This document shows, piece by piece, positions 9,099-17,163 of a DNA stretch of 64,000 bases. Position numbers and translations under genes: made by a program. The notes beneath the pieces are model-generated. The model was not told the DNA's origin. It saw only the letters and a list, made by a program, of their open reading frames with translations, and did no database searches. The stretch is from Rhizobium tropici CIAT 899. GTDB taxonomy: Bacteria > Pseudomonadota > Alphaproteobacteria > Rhizobiales > Rhizobiaceae. Position 1 is the stretch's first letter. Each line of letters begins with the position of its first letter. Location: positions 128,140-192,139 of the forward strand of contig NC_020060.1 in NCBI RefSeq assembly GCF_000330885.1. Direction: 5' to 3'.

Positions 9099-9305
9099 AT
9101 GACAATATCGAACCTTTGTCCTCTCCAGATGGCATCCTTGCGATGGCTGGCACGAGGGAAGACGATTCCTATGATTGCCCAAATAGAGGGCAGGAGAGTG
9201 GACGATATCGAGCGCTGCTTGAACGATGCCTTGCTACTGCTCGAAGTGGAGACTCTCGACGATGCTTTTCGAAAAATCGAAATAGCTCGCTGTGACAGAA
9301 CTTAA
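9099..9305 (+). CDS. Small LuxR-type helix-turn-helix protein
   Basis: A 68-residue protein whose sequence LCPLQMASLRWLARGKTIPM followed by IAQIEGRRVDDIERCL fits the LuxR/GerE DNA-binding domain (LTPRQ..LRW.A.GK....IA). It has no receiver or sensor domain. Small free-standing proteins of this kind are common on rhizobial replicons. The ribosome site is weak. It lies between the chemoreceptor pseudogene and the IS remnant, so it might be a remnant itself, but the domain is complete. Confidence 0.55.
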   Translation: MTISNLCPLQMASLRWLARGKTIPMIAQIEGRRVDDIERCLNDALLLLEVETLDDAFRKIEIARCDRT

Positions 9306-9735
9306 AGGGATTTTAGCATGCAATTGACACTATTTGGAATTGCCCGGGGGCGTTGAGTTCCATAATAGAACTTATCTGATTTTTGTTACGAGATTGATTT
9401 AAAAGAATAAATCCGCATAGAGAACTGAACGTCCTGGCGAGTCCCTCTCGGTGGAACATCATATTCCGTGACGCATGAACGGGGCAATTGACTGGCGAGG
9501 CCAGCCCTCGCCGTGGTTTCGACGGGGCATCGTGAACTCAACGGCAAAGGGTCGAGCCCGTGACGCGGGGCTATTTTGTCAGCCATGCGCAAACGATTTG
9601 CGCCCATAGGTTCATCGCTGCTGCCCCCAGTTCGCGACATGGCTCGCGGTGAGGTGATGGGGGGATGTGGAACATGTTAGCAATCGGGTCATGGATGGAG
9701 ACGAAGCGCCGCAAGAGTCGTTGTGACCTGAAAGG
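9306..9735. other. Stretch without recognisable gene
   Basis: About 430 bases between the small HTH gene and the IS6 remnant. Only short unconvincing frames are present; I could not find terminal inverted repeats of an insertion sequence in it. Confidence 0.4.
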
Positions 9736-10010
9736 CTACGTGATCCGCTGTTGCCGTCGGATTGGCTGGTGCGAATTCTCCGCTCGATTGTTCAAGCCCT
9801 TGTGATGCCGATGCGCGACAGCCGGCGTGATGTCTCGTTCGGTGTTGTAGGATTGAAGCTTGTCGTTGGCGAACGACCAAATTCTCTGCCCGGCGGATCG
9901 TAGGGTGCGAGACAATGATCCCAAGAGCGGCCAGCATATCCTCGACCATCCGGAGACTGAAAAGGGAAACGGAACTAAAGCGACATCGCGTGGGCCGATA
10001 ATTCAGCAGG
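9736..10010 (-). mobile_element. IS6-family transposase remnant with deleted catalytic core
   Basis: Read on the minus strand, one frame gives SLRMVEDMLAALGIIVSHPTIRR, the N-terminal helix-turn-helix region of IS6-type transposases, and another gives DKLQSYNTERDITPAVAHRH then KGLNNRAENSHQPIRRQQR, the conserved C-terminal part with the catalytic-glutamate region. The DDE core between them is gone and the two parts are in different frames. The element cannot transpose by itself. Its ends are not identified, so the coordinates are approximate. It lies inside the regulon, between the rightward and leftward operons. Confidence 0.75.
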
Positions 10011-10076
10011 AAAGCAGTGGCGACGATAAAGTGGCTCACGGTTTGTTATGCCCGATCATCGCGCAGCTAACCATGG

Positions 10077-10868
10077 TCAGTTAGCGTCACGAGGCTCCCC
10101 GTGGGCACCTTCAAACGCGCTTTCCTTCGCGTGTATCGGAGGCCACCAACGCAGGAGTTCGCTCTCCGTCTGAGGGCACGGGGAAAGTCTGCTTGTCAGA
10201 TACGAAACATTGGCCATCGCCGCCTCCCTGGCTGCGTGATCTGCACAAAGGCCGCTTTTATCGATCTCGCGGCAATATTCGATCAGGGCTTCGATGGTCA
10301 CCATGAGGAGGCCATGCCGCTCAGCGAATTCGCTGAGCTCGGGAAGACGCGCCATAGTGCCGTCGTCGTTGGCGATTTCGCAGATGACACCCGCTGGCTC
10401 GAGCCCGGCCAGCCGCGCGAAATCCACCGCGGCTTCCGTATGGCCGGGGCGGCCGAGGACACCGGACGGGTTTGCCCGCAGGGGGAATATGTGGCCCGGC
10501 CGGGACAGGTCCTCCGGCACCGTTGATGCGTCAGCGAGCGCCCTGATGGTCTTGGCGCGGTCTTCTGCGGAAATGCCGGTCGATACGCCTTGTATCAGGT
10601 CCACTGAGACAGTGAACGCTGTCTGCATGGAATCCGAGTTACGCTCCACCATGAGCGGGATATCCAGTTCGTCCAGCCGGTCCCCGGTCATCGGAACGCA
10701 GATCAGGCCGCGCGCATAACGCATCATGAAGGCAACATGATCGTTCGTCACCTTGTCCGCGGCAACCAGGATGTCGCCTTCGTTTTCCCGGTCTTCGTCG
10801 TCCACGACGATGATCATCTCTCCGGCGGCGATTGCTTTAACTGCGCTCTCGATGGGAGCAAACTTCAT
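10077..10868 (-). CDS. ribB: 3,4-dihydroxy-2-butanone-4-phosphate synthase
   Basis: A 263-residue RibB. It converts ribulose 5-phosphate to 3,4-dihydroxy-2-butanone 4-phosphate plus formate, the four-carbon donor for riboflavin. The family motifs [15 protein letters not shown] near residues 23-37 and [16 protein letters not shown] near residue 140 are intact. There is no GTP cyclohydrolase II domain; instead about 60 residues of unrecognised tail follow position 200. It is the last gene of the leftward operon starting at the ATPase at 14963, directly after an FMN reductase. A RibB on a plasmid catabolic operon suggests extra flavin supply for the FMN-dependent oxygenase of the neighbouring operon. 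Confidence 0.9.
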   Translation of the reverse strand: MKFAPIESAVKAIAAGEMIIVVDDEDRENEGDILVAADKVTNDHVAFMMRYARGLICVPMTGDRLDELDIPLMVERNSDSMQTAFTVSVDLIQGVSTGISAEDRAKTIRALADASTVPEDLSRPGHIFPLRANPSGVLGRPGHTEAAVDFARLAGLEPAGVICEIANDDGTMARLPELSEFAERHGLLMVTIEALIEYCREIDKSGLCADHAAREAAMANVSYLTSRLSPCPQTESELLRWWPPIHAKESAFEGAHGEPRDAN

Positions 10869-10883
10869 GGTCTTCTCCTTGAA

Positions 10884-11393
10884 CTAAACATGGCCCAGAG
10901 TGCGAGCGAGTTGGCGGTCGACCCGCTCCCGGAGTTCCGCAGACGGTGCCGAATCTGGAAAGTCGCCGTCCATCGCATAGATGAAGTCACCGCGAACCTC
11001 GGCTTTGAAGAAGCCCATCAATGAGCGCAGGTGAGCCTCGACGTGCTGACCATGGGCTTCGGCTTTACCCGTTGCGAATATCAACACGGGTTTCCCCTGC
11101 AGGGCTGTCATTTCGAAGAGGTCGAAAAGATGCTTGAGAAGGCCGGTCATCGAGGACTTGAAGACCGGCGTGCCCACGATGAGGACATCTGAAGACTGGA
11201 TTGCGTCAAGAACGTTCGCGAGTCCAACAGGAGCCTCCGAACGCCACAGGGTGGTTCCCAACACCGGGAGAACATCGACCAGGTCAAACAGATACCGTGT
11301 GTGACCGGGCGAGACGCTCGAGAGTGCGTATTCCCCGAGCGCCCGCGTCTTCGAGGGGCGCGAGACATTGCCAGTTATCGCGACAATCTTCAA
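10884..11393 (-). CDS. NAD(P)H-dependent FMN reductase (SsuE/MsuE-like)
   Basis: A 169-residue flavodoxin-like reductase. The FMN-phosphate loop is the GNVSRPSKTRAL segment near residue 8, and GTPVFKSSMTGLLKHLFDL near residue 74 is the conserved flavin-contact region of the SsuE/MsuE family. Such enzymes hand FMNH2 to two-component monooxygenases. It lies 16 bases after a permease gene and 15 bases before ribB, so it is in the same operon. Together with the second, RutF-like reductase at 20133-20642 it would feed the luciferase-fold oxygenase at 18462-19586. Confidence 0.85.
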   Translation of the reverse strand: MKIVAITGNVSRPSKTRALGEYALSSVSPGHTRYLFDLVDVLPVLGTTLWRSEAPVGLANVLDAIQSSDVLIVGTPVFKSSMTGLLKHLFDLFEMTALQGKPVLIFATGKAEAHGQHVEAHLRSLMGFFKAEVRGDFIYAMDGDFPDSAPSAELRERVDRQLARTLGHV

Positions 11394-11409
11394 TTTGCCG
11401 GCCTTTCGA

Positions 11410-12423
11410 TCAGATCTGGTTGCGGATATGCGGGGTACGAGCGTAGACGGCCACCATCGGCACGATCAGCAGACCCACGATCGCCTGTTGCGCGGCAAAA
11501 CTCAGGCCCAGCCCAACCAGCAGGGACGTCATTACCGTCAATACGAGTACGCCGAGAACGGTTGCCCCGTATCCGCCTGCGCCTCCAAGCAACGAGGTGC
11601 CGCCGATCACAACGGCCGCAACGGTGGTGAAGAGATATGGATCTCCGACGCCAACGAATCCGCCGCCGGAAAACCCGAGCAGCAATACGCCCGTCAGTGC
11701 CGACATCGCTCCACTGATACCGTGAATGCTGGTCCAGACCTTGGTTTCGGAAATGCCAAGCCGTGCCGCTGCAGTCCTGCTGCCCCCCACCGCGTAGATG
11801 GAGCGGCCAAACCAGGTGTTGTACAGAGCCCAGATGGTCGCAAGCGTTATGAGCAGCCAAACCAGCACCACCGGCGGCAGGGAAAGCCCGAAGGTCTTCC
11901 CGTTGAACGCGGCGAAATTCCGGAGCCAGTTCGGTACGGGCGCGAAAACCGTGCCGCCGTAGTCGGAACCGATGGAGGTGTACAGCTGTACCGCACCGAC
12001 AAATGCGAAGCCGACCCCCAGGGACATGATGAGAGCCTGGCCCTGCAGCCTGAAGCTCAAAAAGCCGTTCGCGACCCCGATTGCTGCTCCCAGGATAACG
12101 ACCACTATTGCGGCCAGCCAGGCAGGCATGCCGGTGACCAACAGGCTTGGGAAGAGAATGTTCGCTCCCCCGATGACATAGGGAATGGAGAGATCAAGCG
12201 CGCCGACCATGGCACATAGCGTCTGTCCCAACGATGCAAGCCCCAGGAAAGCGGCAAGCAGCAATATCGAACGCGCGTTACGGGGGGAGATGAACCCCGG
12301 AACAAGGATCGTACCCAGCACGAGAAGTGCGGCAAGCAGACCAAAGCCAATCACGATGCTGCGCTGCAGTTTTACCGATCGTCCTGTTTGGCTCATCGTC
12401 TGTTCCGTTGCGAGTAAAGTCAT
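11410..12423 (-). CDS. Sugar ABC transporter permease (second importer)
   Basis: A 337-residue CUT2-type permease with several hydrophobic helices and the hallmark GALDLSIPYVIGGANI around residue 85, followed by GGTSLLGGAGGYGATV near 270. The ATG at 12423 is preceded by GGGAGGACTTGTA. It belongs with the permease at 12436-13404 and the ATPase at 13404-14963; the matching binding protein is probably encoded at 17164-18333 in the adjacent operon. Confidence 0.88.
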   Translation of the reverse strand: MTLLATEQTMSQTGRSVKLQRSIVIGFGLLAALLVLGTILVPGFISPRNARSILLLAAFLGLASLGQTLCAMVGALDLSIPYVIGGANILFPSLLVTGMPAWLAAIVVVILGAAIGVANGFLSFRLQGQALIMSLGVGFAFVGAVQLYTSIGSDYGGTVFAPVPNWLRNFAAFNGKTFGLSLPPVVLVWLLITLATIWALYNTWFGRSIYAVGGSRTAAARLGISETKVWTSIHGISGAMSALTGVLLLGFSGGGFVGVGDPYLFTTVAAVVIGGTSLLGGAGGYGATVLGVLVLTVMTSLLVGLGLSFAAQQAIVGLLIVPMVAVYARTPHIRNQI

Positions 12424-12435
12424 TACAAGTCCTCC

Positions 12436-13404
12436 CTAGAAAGCCGGGCGCCGGGCCGTCATGAATACGTTGACGAGGAGCGATGCCACGAGGATCAGGC
12501 CGAAAGCCATTTGCGTCACGAACCCTGTCACGCTTCCGAAACTGAAGGCGGAAAGCAGGTACGAGATGAGGAACATGTTCAGCGCACCAAGCGTCGACCC
12601 CAAAGCCCCCCCTCTCCCGCCAGCCAGGTTTGCGCCACCGAGCACCAGGGCGGTAACTGCCTGGAGCGTGTAGCTGCTTCCCTGGGTAGGATCGCCCGAA
12701 GAGATCAATGCCGTATAGCTGAGCGCGGCAAGGCCAACGAAGACGCCGCCGAGGAGATGGGCGCAGATGCGTACGGTGTCGACTTTCACTCCGCTCGTGT
12801 AGGCCATCCGTTCGTCGGCGCCTGTCATGCGGAGGTGGGAGTAAAAGGTGGTCCGGCGCATAACGGCCCAAAGAGCGAACGCCGCCAGGACGATAATCAG
12901 CACCGGAGATAAGATCGTGGTTCCTGCTCCCCACGTCATCATCCAGTCCGGCGCGACGCCGCCGGGCCTTGACATGACCATGAGGTTCACGCCTGAAAGG
13001 ACGAGGAAGCTGGAAAGCGTGACGATGATGGGGGCGACCCGGACGTAGATGATGATGAGCGCCTGCAGCAACTGGTACAGCGCGCCGACTGCTACCACCC
13101 AGCAAACCACCGCGAGTGGCGACGTGTAACCACTTGCCGAGAGCCAGCCGATCAGGGTGACGTTCACGAAACCCATCAAGGGGCCAACGGAAAGATCAAC
13201 CGAACCGCGTCCTGCCATCACGATCGGTGTCAGGGCGAGCGTTGTGAGGATCAAAGGTGCTGCGACGATGATTGCTCCGCCTATTCCGGTTGCGGTGAAC
13301 AGCCGCGGCGACAGCAAGGCTGCAGCGACGAGCAACACTCCGAAAAGAACGAACGGTACGGTCAGCGACCTGTCGAGCGCAGGAAATCCAAAACGTTGCG
13401 ACAT
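12436..13404 (-). CDS. Sugar ABC transporter permease (second importer)
   Basis: A 322-residue CUT2-type permease, hallmark GRGSVDLSVGPLMGFVN near residue 65 and GGANLAGGRGGALGSTL near 247. Its start codon overlaps the stop of the ATPase gene at 13404, so translation is coupled. Spacing to the next permease is 12 bases. Confidence 0.88.
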   Translation of the reverse strand: MSQRFGFPALDRSLTVPFVLFGVLLVAAALLSPRLFTATGIGGAIIVAAPLILTTLALTPIVMAGRGSVDLSVGPLMGFVNVTLIGWLSASGYTSPLAVVCWVVAVGALYQLLQALIIIYVRVAPIIVTLSSFLVLSGVNLMVMSRPGGVAPDWMMTWGAGTTILSPVLIIVLAAFALWAVMRRTTFYSHLRMTGADERMAYTSGVKVDTVRICAHLLGGVFVGLAALSYTALISSGDPTQGSSYTLQAVTALVLGGANLAGGRGGALGSTLGALNMFLISYLLSAFSFGSVTGFVTQMAFGLILVASLLVNVFMTARRPAF

Positions 13405-14963
13405 CAGTGTGCCTTTCTCTCTTTGGAGAATTCCATGGTGTCGGCAACCGAGCGGCCGAACATTGCAGCGAGAATGGTTTCTTCGTTGATGTCGGGGCCG
13501 TCGAGGGAGCGATGGATGCTCCCTTTGTGAAAGACATCGACGCGATCGGCGAAACCAAGAAACTCCTCGATCTCGCTCGAAAGGTAGATTACCGAGCCGC
13601 CACCTTCGGCAAACAGCCGAAGCTCGCGATACAGATCGCGTTTGGTGTTGAGGTCCACGCCCCGAGCAGGGTCGTTAAGAACGATCACTCTGGGATCATT
13701 GGCGAAGGCGCGGCCGATCAGGACCTTCTGCTGGTTACCACCGGAAAGGGACGTAATCCGGTTGTCCGGGTGGCCGATCTTGACGCGGAGCCGCTCGACC
13801 TCCCGGGCAAACGTCTGCTTCAGCTTTTTCCGCCTGATGACACCGAAGGGCCCCAGGTTCTTCTGATAGATACCGATGGCGAGGTTCTCGAAAATGCTCT
13901 GCTGCGGGAAAATTCCTTCCCGCTTCCGGTCTCCGGATACGTACACAATGCCCTTGTTCGCGGCGTCGTCGAGCGTGCTGACTTTGACGAGACCGGTGCT
14001 TTCCCTGTTCAGGATCCGGACCTCCCCTCCGAAGGGCGAGATAATCCTTGCGACCAGTCGCACGAAGGCGTCCTGGCCCTGGCCGTCCAGTCCCGCGACG
14101 CCCACGATAGAACCCTGCGGAAGGACGAAGTCGAACGGTTGCGATGCCTCCTGGGGGCGCGCGCCATGGACGGAAAGAGCTTCCTTGCGATCACCCGGCA
14201 GGCCCGGTGCAGACGTTGAAGCAGCGGCGGAAATCTGGCGGTCTTGAGGGGTCATCATGCGCAGGAGATTGGCCTCGGTGATCTCGGATTTCTCAAGGAC
14301 ACCGACAGTGAAACCGTCTCTCAGTATTGTCGCCCGATCGGCGATCCGGACGAGCTCGGCGATGCGGTGCGTAACGATGATTACCGCGCACCCCTCGGAC
14401 CGGAGTCGATCGATCTCTTCATGGAGGCGGACGGTCGCGTCGAGATCGAGTGCCGCCGAGGACTCGTCTAGGATCAAGACCTTGGGTTTCCTCAGAACGG
14501 CCCGGGCGATAACGATCCATTGCTTGATGCTGAGCGGAAGATCACCGACGTTCTGCCGGAGATCGACAGGCTTTCCCACCAGGCGGTCGAGGAGGCTTTG
14601 CGCAGCGCTTTCACGTTCCCTGGAGGCTTTCCGAAGCGAGAACAGGTCCTCGCTTCCTACGAAAAGGTTGTCGAGGACACTCGCTTCATCGGCGACAAGG
14701 ACTTCCTGGAAGATCGTAGCGAGACCAACCCCTTTGGCATCGACTGGCGAGGTGATGGACTTGCCAAGGATCAGGACAGATCCTGCATCGGCAGCGATAA
14801 CGCCGGACATGATCTTCGCCATGGTGCTCTTGCCGCTGCCATTCTCGCCAACGATCGCGTGCACTTCCCCTGCCTTGGCGGCAAAATCGCATTTCTTCAA
14901 TGCCTTCGTTTCGCCAAACGATTTGGCAACTGCCGTCATGCTTACGGCGACGTCTTTCGTCAT
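13404..14963 (-). CDS. Sugar ABC transporter ATP-binding protein (second importer)
   Basis: A 519-residue double-NBD ATPase. First domain: Walker A GENGSGKST near residue 36, signature region LPLSIKQWIVIARAVL, Walker B VLILDESSAALD. Second domain: SLSGGNQQKVLIGRAF and VIVLNDPARGVDLNTK. The start is the ATG at 14963, six bases after GGGAGG; a much longer upstream frame crosses the operator and is not coding. It is the first gene of an operon ATPase-permease-permease-FMN reductase-RibB, and has a near-perfect operator at 15080-15106. Confidence 0.9.
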   Translation of the reverse strand: MTKDVAVSMTAVAKSFGETKALKKCDFAAKAGEVHAIVGENGSGKSTMAKIMSGVIAADAGSVLILGKSITSPVDAKGVGLATIFQEVLVADEASVLDNLFVGSEDLFSLRKASRERESAAQSLLDRLVGKPVDLRQNVGDLPLSIKQWIVIARAVLRKPKVLILDESSAALDLDATVRLHEEIDRLRSEGCAVIIVTHRIAELVRIADRATILRDGFTVGVLEKSEITEANLLRMMTPQDRQISAAASTSAPGLPGDRKEALSVHGARPQEASQPFDFVLPQGSIVGVAGLDGQGQDAFVRLVARIISPFGGEVRILNRESTGLVKVSTLDDAANKGIVYVSGDRKREGIFPQQSIFENLAIGIYQKNLGPFGVIRRKKLKQTFAREVERLRVKIGHPDNRITSLSGGNQQKVLIGRAFANDPRVIVLNDPARGVDLNTKRDLYRELRLFAEGGGSVIYLSSEIEEFLGFADRVDVFHKGSIHRSLDGPDINEETILAAMFGRSVADTMEFSKERKAH

Positions 14964-15079
14964 GCCCATCCTCCCTTTAGGCAGCAGCAGATCGCGCCAG
15001 GACATCCGATGCCCGGGCCTCTTGCCGATTGTGACTGCCGTCTTTGAACGCTCCGAGAACTCGCTCAGTGAACTACAGA

Positions 15080-15106
15080 ATGACAGATTGTCTGATAATC
15101 TGTCAA
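15080..15106 (-). promoter_or_regulatory. Near-perfect palindromic operator before second ABC operon
   Basis: On the minus strand: left arm TTGACAGATT, seven-base spacer ATCAGAC, right arm AATCTGTCA. The arms are perfect inverted repeats of at least nine bases. The arm carries TTGACA, a consensus -35 box. This is the best copy of the regulon operator together with that at 26957. Confidence 0.75.
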
Positions 15107-15468
15107 TAGTGCCGCCATGCCCATATCGGGATGTCGGGTTGATTTCGATGAAACCGGTTGGTCGCTCGACGCCCTCAAAGTTCCAAAAGCATGTTGTCAC
15201 GCAACTGACGTCGGTCGGAGGTTCTCGAGCGGAGTTCCGCCCGATCTGAAGCGATGTGGCAGCCATCGCGATCAGGACAGGACCAAAGCACTATTGAGAG
15301 TGTCCGGTAATCCGAAGAGGCAACCGTTTTGATTGGGGCATACGGAACATCCCAACCTCCGCGCGTCGAACGCGGCAAGTGCCATTCGATCATCCAGCCT
15401 TCCCCGCTGGGGAAGCGGGCAGATCGAACTCATCGTCGATCGGCCCTTGGCGCGCGCAACCGTGGAGA
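15107..15468. other. Intergenic stretch between two leftward operons
   Basis: About 360 bases between the Gfa gene stop and the operator at 15080. No gene is supported. A hairpin CTTCCCC/GGGGAAG with a three-base loop lies at 15399-15415, 54 bases past the Gfa stop, and might end or attenuate that transcript, though no T-run follows. Confidence 0.4.
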
Positions 15469-15867
15469 TCACGGGAACTCTTCCAAGTTTTCCTTCGCGG
15501 GGTCGTGAGCAAGCCACGGCCTGGCGTGGGACAGCCAGACGTTGGACATAGGAACCGAACCAGGATCAGTGTCAAAAGTGCCTGCCCGCAGCACCTTCAT
15601 CTCAGGGTTGGCAGGCCGTTCGGCATAAACGTGCGAACCACACCGTGAGCAGAACCACCTCAGTTTTCCAGGGGTCGACTCAAAGCTGTGAAGGGCGTCC
15701 TCGCCGGAAATCAGCTGGAAGTTCTCACTCTTCACCTTGGCGGCAGTGTTATGATCGGCCGCATGGGACTTTCTGCACGTCTGGCAGAAGCAGTTCCACA
15801 TCGGGCCGTCCAGTTCCGACACTTCATACTGTACCGCTTTACATTGGCAAGATCCGAGGATCGGCAT
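15469..15867 (-). CDS. Gfa-like (glutathione-dependent formaldehyde-activating family) protein
   Basis: A 132-residue zinc-cysteine protein of the Gfa/CENP-V fold. The paired metal-binding motifs are GSCQCKAVQYEV near the N-terminus, CFCQTCRKSHAA near residue 28 and WFCSRCGSHVY near 75. The founding member helps form S-hydroxymethylglutathione, but many relatives have unknown roles. The ATG at 15867 is used; it lies two bases past the aminotransferase stop, with AAGGA in front. It is the last gene of the operon beginning at 20642. If a one-carbon or aldehyde fragment is released during catabolism, this protein could help trap it; that is inference. Confidence 0.8.
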   Translation of the reverse strand: MPILGSCQCKAVQYEVSELDGPMWNCFCQTCRKSHAADHNTAAKVKSENFQLISGEDALHSFESTPGKLRWFCSRCGSHVYAERPANPEMKVLRAGTFDTDPGSVPMSNVWLSHARPWLAHDPAKENLEEFP

Positions 15868-15869
15868 CT

Positions 15870-17081
15870 TCAAAATCCTTTCATCGCTTTATCGAGTTGT
15901 GGCTGTCGCGCGCTTGCAGAAAGCCACCGCTTCAAGTTCCGTGCGGCCTGCCGGATCCTGTCTTCATTCTCCACGAAAGCCAGCCGTACGTATTCGTCAC
16001 CCATCTCACCGAAACCGATACCCGGCGAAATCGCGACCTGTGCCTTCTCGAGCACGAGTTTCGAAAACTCCAGCGAGCCAAGGTGTCGGAAATGCGGGGG
16101 TATCTTCGCCCATGCGAACATCGTCGCCGCAGGAGCTGGAACGTCGAAGCCGGCATCGGCAAAGGTCTTCACCAGTGTATCTCTGCGCGTCCTGTAGATG
16201 TCTCTTGCCCGCGCGGCGTCCTCCCCGTCCGAGTTTAGGGCATGAGCGGCGGCGACCTGTATCGGCGTAAATGCTCCGTAGTCCAGGTACGATTTCACGC
16301 GCGTCAACGCTCGGATGAGCCGTTCGTTACCCACCGCAAACCCAACGCGCCAACCGGGCATCGAGAATGTCTTCGACATCGAGGAGAATTCGACGGCCAC
16401 GTCGATCGCGCCGGGGACTTCGAGAACAGACGGCGGCGGGGGACCGTCGAAGTAGATTTCAGCGTAGGCGATATCCGACAGAACGATGAGATCGTGCTTC
16501 TTCGCGAAGGCGATGACGTCCTTATAGAAATCGAGCGTCGCGACGCGAGCGGTGGGGTTTGACGGGTAGCTTATGATGAGCGCCAGAGGCTTCGGTACCG
16601 AATGCCGCACCGCCATTTCGAGAGCTTGGAAGAAGGTCTCATCCGGCTCGACCGGTACCGACCTTATCACGCCCCCTGCCATGAGAAATCCGAACGTATG
16701 AATCGGATAGGAAGGGTTCGGACAGAGAATGACATCCCCGGGGGCGGTTATGGCCTGTGCCATGTTCGCAAACCCCTCCTTGGACCCGAGCGTCGCAACA
16801 ACCTGGGTATCCGGATCAAGCTTCACATTAAACCGGCGGGCGTAATACGCAGCCTTGGCGCGGCGAAGCCCGATAATGCCCTTGGAAGCCGAATAGCGGT
16901 GCGTGCGCGGATGCTGCACCGCTTCGCATAGCTTGTCCACAACCCAGCTTGGCGTGGGAAGATCGGGATTGCCCATTCCAAGATCGATGATGTCGACTCC
17001 GGCCGCGCGCGCGCTGGACTTGAGACGGTTCACCTGCTCGAAGACGTAAGGGGGCAAACGCTGTATCTTGTGGAATTCCAA
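15870..17081 (-). CDS. PLP-dependent aminotransferase, class I/II (AlaC-like)
   Basis: A 403-residue fold type I aminotransferase. The N-terminal block EFHKIQRLPPYVFEQV and DIIDLGMGNPDLPTP matches the AlaC/LL-diaminopimelate aminotransferase-like group. The PLP lysine is in SSMSKTFSMPGWRVG near residue 240, and the substrate-carboxylate arginine is probably in EYVRLAFVEN. The start is taken as TTG at 17081 (AGGA 8 bases before), which gives the usual family N-terminus; a TTG at 17147 is the alternative. It lies in an operon with an ABC binding protein and a flavin oxygenase, so it may transaminate an amino or keto acid formed in the pathway. Confidence 0.85.
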   Translation of the reverse strand: MEFHKIQRLPPYVFEQVNRLKSSARAAGVDIIDLGMGNPDLPTPSWVVDKLCEAVQHPRTHRYSASKGIIGLRRAKAAYYARRFNVKLDPDTQVVATLGSKEGFANMAQAITAPGDVILCPNPSYPIHTFGFLMAGGVIRSVPVEPDETFFQALEMAVRHSVPKPLALIISYPSNPTARVATLDFYKDVIAFAKKHDLIVLSDIAYAEIYFDGPPPPSVLEVPGAIDVAVEFSSMSKTFSMPGWRVGFAVGNERLIRALTRVKSYLDYGAFTPIQVAAAHALNSDGEDAARARDIYRTRRDTLVKTFADAGFDVPAPAATMFAWAKIPPHFRHLGSLEFSKLVLEKAQVAISPGIGFGEMGDEYVRLAFVENEDRIRQAARNLKRWLSASARQPQLDKAMKGF

Positions 17082-17163
17082 CTTCTGGTTCCTTATCGTG
17101 GGTCCTCCGCGCCGACGGATGAAGCCGGCGCGGAGGTCGCGGGACAACTTGGGAGGTCGTCGA

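Noticed and set aside
10077..10868. FMN riboswitch in front of ribB
   Set aside because: ribB is the last gene of an operon, 15 bases after the FMN reductase gene; there is no room for the aptamer, and none was seen upstream of the operon.
14964..15266. In-frame 5' extension of the second ABC ATPase
   Set aside because: It would run through the palindromic operator and promoter; the ATG at 14963 has an ideal ribosome site.
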